64,000 bases of DNA from Phaeobacter sp. 11ANDIMAR09 (lineage in GTDB: Bacteria; Pseudomonadota; Alphaproteobacteria; Rhodobacterales; Rhodobacteraceae): positions 86,160 to 150,159 of the forward strand of contig NZ_LIKT01000010.1 of NCBI RefSeq assembly GCF_001294455.1. The letters are read 5' to 3'. Shown here in pieces: positions 1-8,354 of this stretch. Positions within the stretch are counted from its first letter, which is position 1. Each line of letters starts with the position of its first letter. The position numbers and the translations under genes were made by a program. The notes below the pieces were generated by a model, which saw only the letters and a program-made list of their open reading frames with translations, did not search any database and was not told the origin of the DNA.

Positions 1-213
1 CCGATCCGTGTGAACCTTGATATGATGCTGGTACGCCGCAAAGTTAAATCGCGGGAGCTGGCGGCGGCTGTAGGCATTACAGAGGCCAATCTGTCGCTGC
101 TGAAATCCGGCAAGGTCAAGGGCGTGCGTTTTGCCACCCTAGAGGCGATCTGCCGATTTCTGGAGTGCCAGCCCGGCGATATTCTGGAATATCTGCCAGA
201 GGACGATAGCTGA
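1..213 (+). CDS. Small Cro/C1-type HTH transcriptional regulator, start lost at window edge
   Basis: The product is a one-domain DNA-binding protein of about 70 residues, essentially a single lambda-Cro-like helix-turn-helix. Visible motifs are SRELAAAVGITEANLSLL (helices 2-3) and the conserved tail CQPGDILEY, typical of the small XRE family related to YozG. The first GTG is at 10 and an ATG at 22, but the frame is open to base 1 and reads P-I-R-V-N-L-D. Members of this family usually begin M-x-I-x-V-N-L-D, so the true start probably lies one or two codons outside the window. The target genes are unknown. Confidence in the family is high; the start is inferred. Confidence 0.8.
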   Translation, partial: PIRVNLDMMLVRRKVKSRELAAAVGITEANLSLLKSGKVKGVRFATLEAICRFLECQPGDILEYLPEDDS

Positions 214-294
214 CAGAGTTGATCCGGCCGACTTCTCAGGGCTGGGCCCGGCAGATTGGCGGGCCCAGTTGCGGTAGGTTTCAATCGGCTTTGC

Positions 295-663
295 TCAACC
301 CGTTACCGCATGGCCGCGCTGCTGCATGCAGCGCACCAGGTAATTGCGCTGTGCTTCATTGACTTCGGCATCGCCAATTGCCGCGCCCACGGCCGCGCCT
401 AGGACTGCACCGGCCAAGGCCTTGTCGCGGTTTTCGATTGCGCCACCAAGGGCGCCGCCGGCACCGACGATGGCTGCGGTCTGGGCGATATGGCGTTGCC
501 CGATGCGCCGGGCTTCTGCGCGGCACTGGGCTTCATCGGCGCCAAAACGTGATGAGGGGGTGCCGCTGACCTGCAGGGGAGCCTCTACCGGGGTGGTGTT
601 GCAGGCCGTGACTGCGAGCAGAAGAATACCGCCAGAAAGCGCTGTGAAAATTCGGTTCGTCAT
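295..663 (-). CDS. Glycine-zipper outer-membrane-type lipoprotein
   Basis: This is a 122-residue secreted lipoprotein. Residues 1-21 form a signal peptide ending in a lipobox (L-A-V-T-A-C), so the mature protein would start at the lipidated cysteine. Residues about 60-95 are rich in Gly/Ala with GxxxG spacing (GAGGALGGAIENRDKALAGA), the glycine-zipper signature found in small envelope proteins of the SlyB/YMGG type. A GGAG ribosome site lies 7 nt before the ATG. It stands alone, downstream of and in the same direction as the ribosomal protein operon but beyond that operon's terminator. Its precise role is unknown; envelope integrity is a guess from the family. Confidence 0.75.
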   Translation of the reverse strand: MTNRIFTALSGGILLLAVTACNTTPVEAPLQVSGTPSSRFGADEAQCRAEARRIGQRHIAQTAAIVGAGGALGGAIENRDKALAGAVLGAAVGAAIGDAEVNEAQRNYLVRCMQQRGHAVTG

Positions 664-741
664 ATGCTGTACTCCTTAAATCCAAAGGTAACACAGCCCC
701 AGAGTAGGGGGGATGCACGTCTTGAGCCAGTGCAGAAAACG

Positions 742-772
742 AAAAGGCCACACCTCTATGGCGTGGCCTTTT
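742..772 (-). terminator. Rho-independent terminator of rpsF-rpsR-rplI
   Basis: A perfect 10-bp stem (AAAAGGCCAC / GTGGCCTTTT) with an 11-nt loop lies 28 bases beyond the rplI stop codon. Read on the minus strand it is followed by a T-rich stretch. The palindrome also carries T's in the other direction, but no plus-strand gene ends here. Confidence 0.8.
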
Positions 773-799
773 GTATCATTTTGGATCTGATCGGAGTGA

Positions 800-1417
800 T
801 CAGGCTGCAGGCTCTTCGTCAGAAGAGGCCGCAGGGGCATCGCCCTCGTCATCGTCAGATGCGGCTGCGCCGATATCGTCAAACAGCTCGGAGATTTCGA
901 ATTCAGCAGCGGCTTCCTCTTCGGCAGCGAGCTCCTGGATCGATTTTCCGGAGGCCTGCAGCTCAGCTTCTTCTTCAGAACGGGCTACGTTCATCTTGAT
1001 CTGAGCTTCGACTTCTGGGTGCAGTTTGACAACAACAGTGTGCAGGCCGAGGTCTTTGATCGGGTCGATCAGAGCAACCTGCTTTTTGTCGACCGAGAAA
1101 CCAGCTTCGGTTGCGGCTTCAGCTGCGTCACGGGGGGTGACGGAACCGTAGAGCGAACCAGCATCGGATGCAGAGCGAATCACGATGAACTGCTGACCGT
1201 CCAGCTTTTCAGCCAGGGCTTCAGCTTCTGCTTTGGTTTCCAGGTTGCGCGCTTCCAGCTGTGCTTTCTGGGCTTCAAAGGCGGCCAGGTTGGCCTCCGA
1301 TGCAACCTTGGCTTTCGCCTGGGGCAGCAGGAAGTTGCGGGCAAAACCGGGCTTAACGTCTACAACGTCGCCCATCTGGCCCAGCTTGGCCACACGTTCA
1401 AGAAGGATAACTTGCAT
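800..1417 (-). CDS. rplI: 50S ribosomal protein L9
   Basis: L9 binds 23S rRNA domain V near the L1 stalk and helps maintain reading frame. The N-terminal signature [17 protein letters not shown] and the [10 protein letters not shown] motif are clear, followed by the long connecting helix and the C-terminal rRNA-binding lobe (to about residue 150). The protein is 205 residues, about 50 longer than E. coli L9, because of an acidic Ala/Glu/Asp-rich tail (from about residue 155) that looks disordered. As far as I recall, such tails are usual in Rhodobacterales L9. It is the last gene of the rpsF-rpsR-rplI operon, 11 nt after rpsR. Confidence 0.97.
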   Translation of the reverse strand: MQVILLERVAKLGQMGDVVDVKPGFARNFLLPQAKAKVASEANLAAFEAQKAQLEARNLETKAEAEALAEKLDGQQFIVIRSASDAGSLYGSVTPRDAAEAATEAGFSVDKKQVALIDPIKDLGLHTVVVKLHPEVEAQIKMNVARSEEEAELQASGKSIQELAAEEEAAAEFEISELFDDIGAAASDDDEGDAPAASSDEEPAA

Positions 1418-1428
1418 GTCAGGTCTCC

Positions 1429-1656
1429 TTACTTAACAGCATAGGGCAGCAGGGCGAGGAAGCGGGCGCGCTTGATCGCACGGGCCAGCTCACGCTGCTT
1501 CTTTGCCGAAACGGCGGTGATGCGCGAAGGAACGATCTTGCCACGCTCAGAGATGTAGCGCTGCAGAAGACGGGTGTCTTTGTAATCGATCTTTGGCGCG
1601 TTGTCGCCCGAGAAGGGGCAGACTTTACGACGGCGGAAAAATGGTTTGGCTGCCAT
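1429..1656 (-). CDS. rpsR: 30S ribosomal protein S18
   Basis: S18 is a 75-residue protein of the 30S platform that pairs with S6. The basic N-terminus [15 protein letters not shown], then the IDYKD and [18 protein letters not shown] motifs, are diagnostic. It lies between rpsF and rplI, which reproduces the conserved bacterial S6-S18-L9 order, so translation of the S6:S18 pair is coupled. Confidence 0.97.
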   Translation of the reverse strand: MAAKPFFRRRKVCPFSGDNAPKIDYKDTRLLQRYISERGKIVPSRITAVSAKKQRELARAIKRARFLALLPYAVK

Positions 1657-1683
1657 GGTTTAGCGTCCTTTTCTCAAGCTAGA

Positions 1684-2037
1684 TCAGCGGCGCTCGCGAC
1701 GGGTGTCGCGTTCGTCACGTTTCTGCATCTGGACCGAAGGGCCCTCGGCGTGCTCGTCGACCTTGATGGTCAGAACGCGCATCACGTCGTCGTGCAGACG
1801 CATCAGGCGCTCCATTTCCTGAATCGCCGGTGCAGGGGCATCGGTGCGCAGGAAGGCATAGTGGCCTTTGCGGTTTTTGTTGATCTTATAGGCCATCGTT
1901 TTGACGCCCCAATATTCACTGTCAGCGAGCTTACCTTCGTTGTCAGCCAATACGGCACCAAAATGTTCGATGAGACCTTCAGCTTGCGAGTTGGACAGGT
2001 CCTGACGCGCAATCATAACATGCTCATAGAGGGGCAT
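1684..2037 (-). CDS. rpsF: 30S ribosomal protein S6
   Basis: S6 forms a heterodimer with S18 on the 30S platform. The start at MPLYEHVMIARQDLS is chosen over an in-frame ATG 11 codons upstream: it fits the family N-terminus and has a GGAG ribosome site 6 nt away. The Y-W-G-V-K-T-M-A-Y-K-I motif and a basic C-terminal tail (QKRDERDTRRERR) are typical of alphaproteobacterial S6. First gene of the operon. Confidence 0.96.
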   Translation of the reverse strand: MPLYEHVMIARQDLSNSQAEGLIEHFGAVLADNEGKLADSEYWGVKTMAYKINKNRKGHYAFLRTDAPAPAIQEMERLMRLHDDVMRVLTIKVDEHAEGPSVQMQKRDERDTRRERR

Positions 2038-2342
2038 GCGAACTCCAGTTTGTTTCAAGGCGCATTTCATAGACCGGGCGGTTGAACCTTCCGCTGCCCT
2101 GTCACGAGAGTCTGCGCGGATCGAATGTGTCGCGGAAGGATGGCCTCATATAGCGGCTTTGGCGCAAAGAGCAAGGCAAATCCAACGCGCCACTCTGCCA
2201 GGGCGGGTGAGGGGTGCGGAATAAACAAGTCCAGGGTCAAATGACCACTGATCCGGCTCCTGAATTTGGAGAAAAGGACAGAAAAATCAAGCTTTCCCGC
2301 CAAGGTGCCCCATTGTCGCCTCATTCTTGCAGTCAAACTTGG
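2038..2342. other. Intergenic region upstream of rpsF
   Basis: Together with the CtrA box that follows, this 362-base gap separates the divergent rpsF operon from the membrane protein gene starting at 2400. It should hold the ribosomal operon promoter. The only structured element seen is a 12-bp dyad GGTCAAATGACC at 2235-2246. In bacteria S6:S18 often represses its own operon through the mRNA leader; I did not recognise that structure here. Confidence 0.4.
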
Positions 2343-2357
2343 TTAACAAAAAGTTAA
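2343..2357 (+). promoter_or_regulatory. CtrA box (TTAA-N7-TTAA), perfect consensus
   Basis: TTAA-CAAAAAG-TTAA matches the full CtrA recognition sequence of alphaproteobacteria at all eight defined bases and spacing. It ends 42 nt before the ATG of the membrane protein gene at 2400, a position compatible with overlap of the core promoter. CtrA control is inferred. Confidence 0.65.
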
Positions 2358-2399
2358 TTCGCACCGGATTGGTGACGATTAGGCAGATTGAGGCAGAAA

Positions 2400-2951
2400 A
2401 TGACGATCACCAGCGAGGCCCCCCATCCCTATGGACACCAGCACCGCAGCCGGTTGATGAACAATTCTCTGGCCAAGGGCAGCCTTGCTACGGCCATGCC
2501 TTTAGTGCTGAGCTTTGAGGCAAACTGGCGGTTGCGTACAGTCGTTCTGCGCGGGTTGGGACTGGCCATGATGGTCAGTGCCAGCGGTCTTTGGTTGTTT
2601 CCCAGCAGTTCCGCTGATCCTGAGCTAAATCTGATGAAGGTTGGGGTTTCGGTGCTGTTCTTTGTGTTGGGTTTCGTGCTGACGACCCTGCGGGATCTGC
2701 GCAATCAGCCTGAGGCCTGTTTTGATCCGGTGCGCCGTGAGCTGCGCGTGCTGCGCCGCGATGCCCATGGGCATCCCAAAACCGTACTCCGCCGCAGCTA
2801 CGATACCATTGGCGGCGCCCGGCTCAGCGATGGAGCGGTGCAGCTGTTCGAAAATGATGGCAGCTTGCTGATCGAGGTGCCGCTTGGCAGCACGGCGGCC
2901 CGCAGCCAATTGCGCGATCAGCTGAGCGGTGCTGTTCAATTGTACAGCTGA
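2400..2951 (+). CDS. Uncharacterised two-helix membrane protein, probable CtrA target
   Basis: I do not recognise this 183-residue protein. It has a soluble N-terminus of about 45 residues, two hydrophobic helices at about residues 46-66 and 75-96 (separated by a short PSSSADPE loop), and a cytoplasmic C-terminal domain of about 85 residues with many Arg residues (CFDPVRRELRVLRRDAHGH) and a predicted beta-rich fold. The ATG at 2400 was chosen over a TTG four codons upstream because GAGG lies close before it. A perfect CtrA box sits just upstream, which hints at a cell-cycle, motility or GTA-related role. No partner gene is adjacent. Confidence 0.7.
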   Translation: MTITSEAPHPYGHQHRSRLMNNSLAKGSLATAMPLVLSFEANWRLRTVVLRGLGLAMMVSASGLWLFPSSSADPELNLMKVGVSVLFFVLGFVLTTLRDLRNQPEACFDPVRRELRVLRRDAHGHPKTVLRRSYDTIGGARLSDGAVQLFENDGSLLIEVPLGSTAARSQLRDQLSGAVQLYS

Positions 2952-3007
2952 TCCAATCACGTCCGCGTGAGTGCAATTGACCCGAGACACCGGGATCTAG
3001 AATAAAT

Positions 3008-3050
3008 TAAGGGCTCTGCGTCATCGCGCAGGGCCTCTGTTCTTTTCTCA
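3008..3050 (+). terminator. Imperfect terminator-like hairpin
   Basis: An imperfect GC-rich stem (CTGCG / CGCAG core with flanking pairs) is followed by a pyrimidine run (CTGTTCTTTTCTC). It is placed to end transcription of the membrane protein gene before the YceI gene. Confidence 0.4.
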
Positions 3051-3167
3051 ACAGGTTATGTTGGAAAATGCCGGTTTCATTTCCGTGTCCCAGACCACAG
3101 GTTTAGCCTACGAGATCAAAATCTAGACACCTTGCATCACCACTCTACTCCAACGGAGCAAACACAA

Positions 3168-3743
3168 ATGAAAAAGATCCTAGCAGCTGTAGCACTTGTC
3201 GGCCTGAGCACCACCGCAGCCCTGGCGGCCCCCGAGAAATACGTGCTGGACTCCAGCCACAGCCAGGTTGTGTTCAACTACAACCACCTTGGGTTCTCCA
3301 CCACCTGGGGCATGTTCTCGGGCTTTGAAGGCGAGATCATGTTTGATCAGGAAGCCCCTGCAAACTCCAGCGTTTCGGTCTCGATGCCGCTCAGCTCGAT
3401 GCTGACCGGGTGGCAGGCGCGTTTTGATCACTTCATGTCCAAAGATTTCTTTGCCGCCAATGGCGACGAGCAAGTCACCTTTACCTCCACCAAGATCGAT
3501 GTGACCGGCGACAACACCGCCAAGATCACCGGTGATTTGACCCTGAATGGTGTTACCAAAGCCATCGTGCTGGATGCCAAACTGAACCAGGCAGGTGATC
3601 ACCCAATGGCGGGCAAGCCCTGGGCTGGTTTTGACGCCACCACCACCCTGGTGCGCTCGGATTTTGGTCTGGGCAAATTTGCCCCATTTGTCAGCGATGA
3701 TGTGCCGCTGCAGATCTCTGTTGAGGCGATGAAGGCCGATTAA
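3168..3743 (+). CDS. Secreted YceI-family protein
   Basis: YceI proteins are periplasmic lipocalin-like beta-barrels that bind isoprenoid or other amphiphilic lipids. This one has a signal peptide of about 21 residues (MKKILAAVALVGLSTTAALA) and then the family opening Y-V-L-D-S-S-H-S-Q-V-V-F, the F-S-T-T-W-G-M-F segment, and K-I-T-G-D-L-T-L-N-G-V-T-K near the C-terminus. The start at the ATG preceded by CGGAG is used; an upstream in-frame extension lacks a signal sequence. It is monocistronic, with a strong terminator downstream. A second YceI domain occurs 1 kb away, fused to a cytochrome b561. Confidence 0.9.
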   Translation: MKKILAAVALVGLSTTAALAAPEKYVLDSSHSQVVFNYNHLGFSTTWGMFSGFEGEIMFDQEAPANSSVSVSMPLSSMLTGWQARFDHFMSKDFFAANGDEQVTFTSTKIDVTGDNTAKITGDLTLNGVTKAIVLDAKLNQAGDHPMAGKPWAGFDATTTLVRSDFGLGKFAPFVSDDVPLQISVEAMKAD

Positions 3744-3796
3744 GAGCCGAGACAGTTCTTTAGGATCTGACCCGGACAAGGGGTCTGTCTTAACAG

Positions 3797-3831
3797 AATG
3801 CCGCCTCCCAAAGGGGGGGCGGCATTTTTTT
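3797..3831 (+). terminator. Rho-independent terminator after the YceI gene
   Basis: A perfect 9-bp stem AATGCCGCC / GGCGGCATT is followed directly by a run of seven T's. It lies 54 nt after the stop codon. Confidence 0.9.
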
Positions 3832-3934
3832 GCTAGGCGCTGCCGTCACAGCCCTCTCGCCAGCTGGAAGCCACCAGTGTAGGAGGAGGAAGCTGCCCGA
3901 GATTTGTGCGGGGGTTTTGATCTGGGAGTGCTTT

Positions 3935-4558
3935 ATGGCTGATCTATTGCTTTTTATTCCGGCCTGTTTTGCCTTGAACCTGGCCTTTGGCCCAAATAAC
4001 CTCATGGCGCTGACCAATGGAGCCCATCGCGGCGCTTTGTTTGCGCTGCTGGCTGGGCTGGCCCGTTTGCTGGTCTTTGTGCCCATGATTGGGCTGAGCG
4101 CCTTGGGGCTGGGCCTGGTGCTGTCGACCTCGGCTCTGGTCTTTACGATCGTAAAAATCCTTGGTGCGGGCTATCTGATCTGGCTGGGGATCAAACTATT
4201 GATCAGCACAGGCGCCAGTGGCGGGTCAGTGGGGGCGGGTGCTCCCCTGCGCCTGGATGATTGCTTCCGGCGTGAGGCTTTGGTCGCCCTGGGCAATCCC
4301 AAGGCCATCCTGATCTTTGCGGCCTTCTTTCTCCAGTTTGTTGATACGGATGCCTATGTGCTGAGTTACCTGACGCTGGGCGGAATTTTCCTGCTGCTGG
4401 AGGCCCTGGCGATCCTGATCTATGCTTTGGTTGGGGCTTTTGCGGCCCGGACGGCCGCGTCCAAGCTGCATTGGTTTCAGCGCGGTTCTGGCGCCGGGAT
4501 GATCCTGTTTGGCGTGCTGCTGCTGTTGACCAAACGCCCTGGGCTTGACCAGGGCTGA
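3935..4558 (+). CDS. LysE/RhtB-family amino-acid exporter
   Basis: This is a 207-residue inner-membrane protein with about six hydrophobic segments, of the LysE superfamily (export of amino acids such as homoserine, threonine or lysine). The N-terminal motif A-F-G-P-N-N-L-M-A-L near residue 19 and the G-N-P-K-A-I-L-I-F segment mid-protein are characteristic. The ATG at 3935 has GGAG 7 nt upstream; the longer frame to 3830 would overlap the preceding terminator and has no hydrophobic N-terminus. The substrate cannot be told from the sequence. Confidence 0.88.
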   Translation: MADLLLFIPACFALNLAFGPNNLMALTNGAHRGALFALLAGLARLLVFVPMIGLSALGLGLVLSTSALVFTIVKILGAGYLIWLGIKLLISTGASGGSVGAGAPLRLDDCFRREALVALGNPKAILIFAAFFLQFVDTDAYVLSYLTLGGIFLLLEALAILIYALVGAFAARTAASKLHWFQRGSGAGMILFGVLLLLTKRPGLDQG

Positions 4559-4579
4559 CAGCCTTTTGCTCTTTGGAAT

Positions 4580-4625
4580 ACGGAAAAAGCAGATATGGCT
4601 TCCCCAGAGGTTCTGGGAAAGCCAT
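4580..4625 (-). terminator. Probable terminator of the cytochrome b561-YceI gene
   Basis: The hairpin ATGGCT-TTCCCAGA/TCTGGGGA-AGCCAT lies 35 nt beyond the stop codon. A five-T run follows six bases after the stem on the minus strand. The gap before the T-run lowers confidence. Confidence 0.5.
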
Positions 4626-4659
4626 GACATGTGGACCTGATGGCGCGGCCCCAGGGCGT

Positions 4660-5937
4660 TCAGCGTGATTTCTGCGCGGTCAGGGCAATTGCAAGCACAA
4701 CATTAAAGCCCAATGTGCCTTCGTCTTGGGTTCCCTTGCCAATCTCAAAATCGAGCCGGTTGACGCTGGTCTGGCTGCTCATCACAGCGCGATCCCCGTC
4801 AAAGCGAAGGTCAAAGGGCAGGGTGAGCGGCAGGCTCTTGTCGCGAATGCTGAGGGTTCCAACCGCCTGATAACCCGTCTCCAGCCGTTCCAACGCAGCC
4901 TCAAAGCGCGCCTTTGGGTAGGAGGCGACATCAAAATAGTCCGCCCCCATGGCCTGATCGGTCACCGTGCCGAGGCTCAGCGAGGCGATGTCGATTTCGA
5001 CCTTCACTTGACCCGCGGGACCGGGGGCTGACGGGTTGTCAAAACGGATCTCCGCCTGCCAGCTGCCAAAGGTGCCGCTGACACCGCTGCCCATCTGTTG
5101 GATGGTCAGGCCCAGGCTTCCGTCTTCTACGATCCAATTGCCCCTAGCTGCATCTGCGCTGTCCTGGTTCGCTGTGGAGGCCGCGCTGGCATCCGCCGAG
5201 TCAGCGCGGCTGTCGGCCACATTCGGCGCGCTATGGTCATGGGGCTCTTGCGCCAGCATGGCTCCGCCCGTCAGCACCGCCGCCCAAATCACTAGGGCAG
5301 CAAGAGCTGGAACGGGGCTATGCTTTTGTGCCGGTGGCACCGGCAGGTCGCCGGATTTTGGCAACATGCGGCGCAGTGTGGCGTCGCGGTCGATGACGAC
5401 ATGTTTTAGAGCCCCCGCCACATGCAGTCCAACGGTGATCAACAAAGCCTTGGTCGCCACCCAGTGCAGGGCGCCAAACAGCGCGGCGATATTGTCGGAT
5501 TTTGGCACAAAGGGAAGCTCTTGGCCAAAGGGCCACCAGATGGGGGCAAAGCCGGTGCTGGCAGCATGGTGGATCCAGCCGGTCAAAGGGGTGGCAACCA
5601 TGGCGCCATATAACACCCAGTGTACCACCTCTGCCGCCAGGGCTTCGGGCTTGTTTTCGGGGTGCAATAGGCCAGGCTTGGGTTGGTTGAGGGCCCAGAG
5701 AATGCGGGCCAAAGCGGTAAAGAAGGCGGCAACGCCGATGGTTTTGTGAATCGAGAACAACAACATGGCGCGCGACAGGGTCTCGGCGGAACCATCAAAA
5801 CCGGGGCTCTGGATCTCATGAGCGAGGTCGCTGGCATTCAGGCCCAGCACAAAGGCGGAGATCAGCAAAAGCGCGGTGAGCCAGTGAAAGCTCTTGCTGA
5901 TGCTGCCATAGCTGGAGGGGGTGTTTTGGGCGGACAC
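4660..5937 (-). CDS. Cytochrome b561 fused to a YceI domain
   Basis: This is a 425-residue two-domain membrane protein. Residues about 10-210 are a four-helix cytochrome b561 with candidate heme-ligand histidines in SFHW, LFSIHKTIG, VVHW, IHHA, LHWV and LHVAG. After a further hydrophobic helix (about 205-225) and an Ala/Ser/Asp-rich linker, residues about 245-425 form a YceI lipid-binding domain (N-W-I-V-E-D-G-S-L-G-L, D-Y-F-D-V-A-S-Y-P-K-A). The start is GTG with AGGAA upstream. b561 proteins transfer electrons across the membrane; the fusion suggests the YceI domain holds a lipid-soluble redox substrate such as a quinone at the periplasmic face, which is inference. Divergent from fabD. Confidence 0.9.
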   Translation of the reverse strand: MSAQNTPSSYGSISKSFHWLTALLLISAFVLGLNASDLAHEIQSPGFDGSAETLSRAMLLFSIHKTIGVAAFFTALARILWALNQPKPGLLHPENKPEALAAEVVHWVLYGAMVATPLTGWIHHAASTGFAPIWWPFGQELPFVPKSDNIAALFGALHWVATKALLITVGLHVAGALKHVVIDRDATLRRMLPKSGDLPVPPAQKHSPVPALAALVIWAAVLTGGAMLAQEPHDHSAPNVADSRADSADASAASTANQDSADAARGNWIVEDGSLGLTIQQMGSGVSGTFGSWQAEIRFDNPSAPGPAGQVKVEIDIASLSLGTVTDQAMGADYFDVASYPKARFEAALERLETGYQAVGTLSIRDKSLPLTLPFDLRFDGDRAVMSSQTSVNRLDFEIGKGTQDEGTLGFNVVLAIALTAQKSR

Positions 5938-6192
5938 GGGGGCTGTTCCTTTTGCTGATCCAAAGCAGGGGTGACCTGCAGGTATGATAAGACTTAATTT
6001 AGCCAGGCAGTCGGGTCATGCAATGGCAGGCAATGTCCACCTGCGAACAGGACTTGTGCGCAATACGCAAGGGCGCGGAGACAGCTGTCGTCACCATCGA
6101 CTGCGGAGGCAGGCGAACTCGGGTCAGTTCTCTTGTACGTTGGGTCAGCTGCGGCTAAACCGATGAAAACGACAGTGAAGGAAGTGACCTTA

Positions 6193-7128
6193 ATGACGAT
6201 CGCATTTGTATTTCCCGGCCAGGGCGCCCAAGCCATCGGTATGGGCCAGGCATTGGCAGAGACTTATCCGGCCGCAAAGGCTGTCTTTGACGAGGTGGAT
6301 GCGGCCCTGGGCGAGGATCTCAGCAAACTGATCTGGGAGGGGGATATCGAAACCCTGACCCTGACCCAGAATGCGCAGCCTGCCCTGATGGCGACCTCGC
6401 TGGCCGCGATGCGGGCGTTGGAGGCCGAAGGTGTTGCCATTGATCAGGCCGCATTTGTTGCAGGCCACTCGCTCGGCGAGTATTCGGCGCTGGCCGCTGC
6501 TGGGGCGATCTCGGTTGCGGATACCGCGCGCCTGCTGCGCACCCGTGGCGAAGCCATGCAGAGCGCAGTGCCAGTGGGCGTCGGCGCTATGGCAGCCCTG
6601 CTGGGGCTGGATTTTGCCACCGTCAAGGAAGTGGCAGCCGAGGCCGCTGCCGAAGGTGAGGTGGTGCAGGCCGCCAATGACAATGACCCAACCCAGGTGG
6701 TTGTGTCAGGCCATAAGGCCGCCGTTGAACGCGCCGCAGAAATCGCCAAGGGGCGGGGCGCCAAACGCGCGGTGATGCTGCCGGTCTCGGCACCATTCCA
6801 CTGTGCCCTGATGCAACCTGCTGCAGATGTCATGGCCGAGGCCCTGGCCGCGGTGGAGGTCAAGGCACCTGCGGTGCCGCTGATTGCCAATGTGCGCGCC
6901 GATGTGGTGAGCGACCCAAGCGAGATCCGTCAGCTTCTGGTGGAACAGGTGACCGGTTCAGTACGCTGGCGTGAGAGCGTCCAGGCCATGGCCGCCAAGG
7001 GCGTGACAGAGTTTTGGGAAATTGGCTCTGGCAAGGCCCTGTCGGGGATGATCCGTAAGATCGACCGCAGCCTGGCCAGCCGCCAGTTTGGCACCCCCGA
7101 AGCGGTTGCTGCCGTCAAGGACGCCTGA
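6193..7128 (+). CDS. fabD: Malonyl-CoA:ACP transacylase
   Basis: FabD loads malonyl groups from CoA onto acyl carrier protein to supply fatty-acid elongation. The FPGQGAQ N-terminal motif, the nucleophile elbow GHSLGE (Ser93), the substrate arginine (Arg118) and the catalytic histidine (His203, in APFHCALM) are all present in 311 residues, the usual length. The ATG at 6193 is preferred over an upstream ATG because the family begins M-x-x-A-F-V-F-P-G-Q. It is followed at 78 nt by fabG. Confidence 0.97.
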   Translation: MTIAFVFPGQGAQAIGMGQALAETYPAAKAVFDEVDAALGEDLSKLIWEGDIETLTLTQNAQPALMATSLAAMRALEAEGVAIDQAAFVAGHSLGEYSALAAAGAISVADTARLLRTRGEAMQSAVPVGVGAMAALLGLDFATVKEVAAEAAAEGEVVQAANDNDPTQVVVSGHKAAVERAAEIAKGRGAKRAVMLPVSAPFHCALMQPAADVMAEALAAVEVKAPAVPLIANVRADVVSDPSEIRQLLVEQVTGSVRWRESVQAMAAKGVTEFWEIGSGKALSGMIRKIDRSLASRQFGTPEAVAAVKDA

Positions 7129-7206
7129 CCCCGCGTAGATTAGATCGGTGTGGCCCGATGTGGCAGGAATAGCATAGGCCAAGCACCTGAAAACAGAGGA
7201 AATGAC

Positions 7207-7944
7207 ATGTTTGATTTGACTGGAAAAAATGCCCTGGTAACCGGTGCTTCGGGCGGCATCGGCGGCGATATCGCCCGTGCGCTACACGCAGCGGGGGCAA
7301 CCGTTGCGCTTTCTGGCACCCGCGAAGCCCCGCTGCAGGAACTGGCAGCTGAGCTTGGCGAGCGGGCCCATGTGCTGACCTGCAACCTGAGCGATGCCGA
7401 GGCCGTTGAGGCCCTGCCGAAACAGGCCGCTGAGGCCATGGGCAGCGTGGATATCCTGGTCAACAATGCCGGCATCACCAAGGACAATCTGTTCATGCGG
7501 ATGAAGGATGACGAATGGCAGAGCGTGCTGGAGGTGAACCTCACCTCGACCATGCGCCTGTGCCGCGGCGTGATGCGCGGGATGATGAAGGCCCGCTGGG
7601 GCCGGATCATCAATATCTCTTCCATTGTGGGCGCCACCGGCAACCCCGGTCAGGGCAACTATGCCGCCTCCAAGGCCGGGATGATCGGCATGTCAAAATC
7701 CATCGCCTATGAAGTCGCCAATCGTGGCATCACGGTGAATGCAGTTGCGCCTGGATTTATTGCCACGGCGATGACGGACAAGCTGAATGATGGCCAGAAA
7801 GATGCGATCCTGACGCAGATCCCAGCCGGGCGTATGGGGGATTCGAAAGAAATCGCTGCTGCGGTGCTCTATCTGGCCAGCCCCGAGGCGTCTTATGTCA
7901 CCGGAACCACCCTGCATGTGAACGGCGGCATGGCGATGTTCTAA
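7207..7944 (+). CDS. fabG: 3-oxoacyl-ACP reductase
   Basis: FabG is the NADPH-dependent reductase of the elongation cycle. It is a 245-residue short-chain dehydrogenase with the cofactor motif TGASGGIG (residues 12-19), NNAG (86-89) and the catalytic set Asn111, Ser139, Tyr152 and Lys156 (NYAASK). The ribosome site AGAGGAAA stands before the ATG at 7207, and almost the same sequence precedes acpP. It follows fabD and precedes acpP after a 410-nt gap. Confidence 0.97.
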   Translation: MFDLTGKNALVTGASGGIGGDIARALHAAGATVALSGTREAPLQELAAELGERAHVLTCNLSDAEAVEALPKQAAEAMGSVDILVNNAGITKDNLFMRMKDDEWQSVLEVNLTSTMRLCRGVMRGMMKARWGRIINISSIVGATGNPGQGNYAASKAGMIGMSKSIAYEVANRGITVNAVAPGFIATAMTDKLNDGQKDAILTQIPAGRMGDSKEIAAAVLYLASPEASYVTGTTLHVNGGMAMF

Positions 7945-8354
7945 GGTTTTTGCGCTTTGAGAGGGCGGTAATCCTACGCAAAAACGTTGCAGAATCGCCT
8001 ATTTCAGAGCACAAAAAGCCCCCGGGTCACCTGGAATATCGCACTGATATCAACAGGGTCCCAGAATAACTTGGCGCCACCCCTTGTCCCTGACACGGGG
8101 CAGTGCCATCTGCTCGACAGGGCCAGTTGAGGCAGAGCATCGTCGGAGGCAGTTGATGGTGCGAAACCATTTGCCTCTGAGCTGGTCTGTGCTATAGGCG
8201 GCCCATATTCGTCCTGACGTTTCTCTCTTTCTGGGGGCAGCGATTGGGTAGCTTCCGGTATCGGAAGCAGAACCGCCCGCATCGGGCAAAACAATGCCAC
8301 CCTCAGGGGAACGGGCAAAACCGGGCAAGCTGCCCTGAAGAACGAGGAAATGAC
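7945..8354 (+). other. Long fabG-acpP intergenic region with two hairpins
   Basis: No credible gene is seen in this 410-base gap. A perfect 9-bp stem (GTTTTTGCG / CGCAAAAAC, 7946-7985) starts two bases after the fabG stop but has no T-run. A second perfect stem (GCTTCCG / CGGAAGC, 8251-8268) lies 86 nt before the acpP start. The region most likely carries a separate strong promoter and leader for acpP, which is usually expressed far above fabG. Confidence 0.4.
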
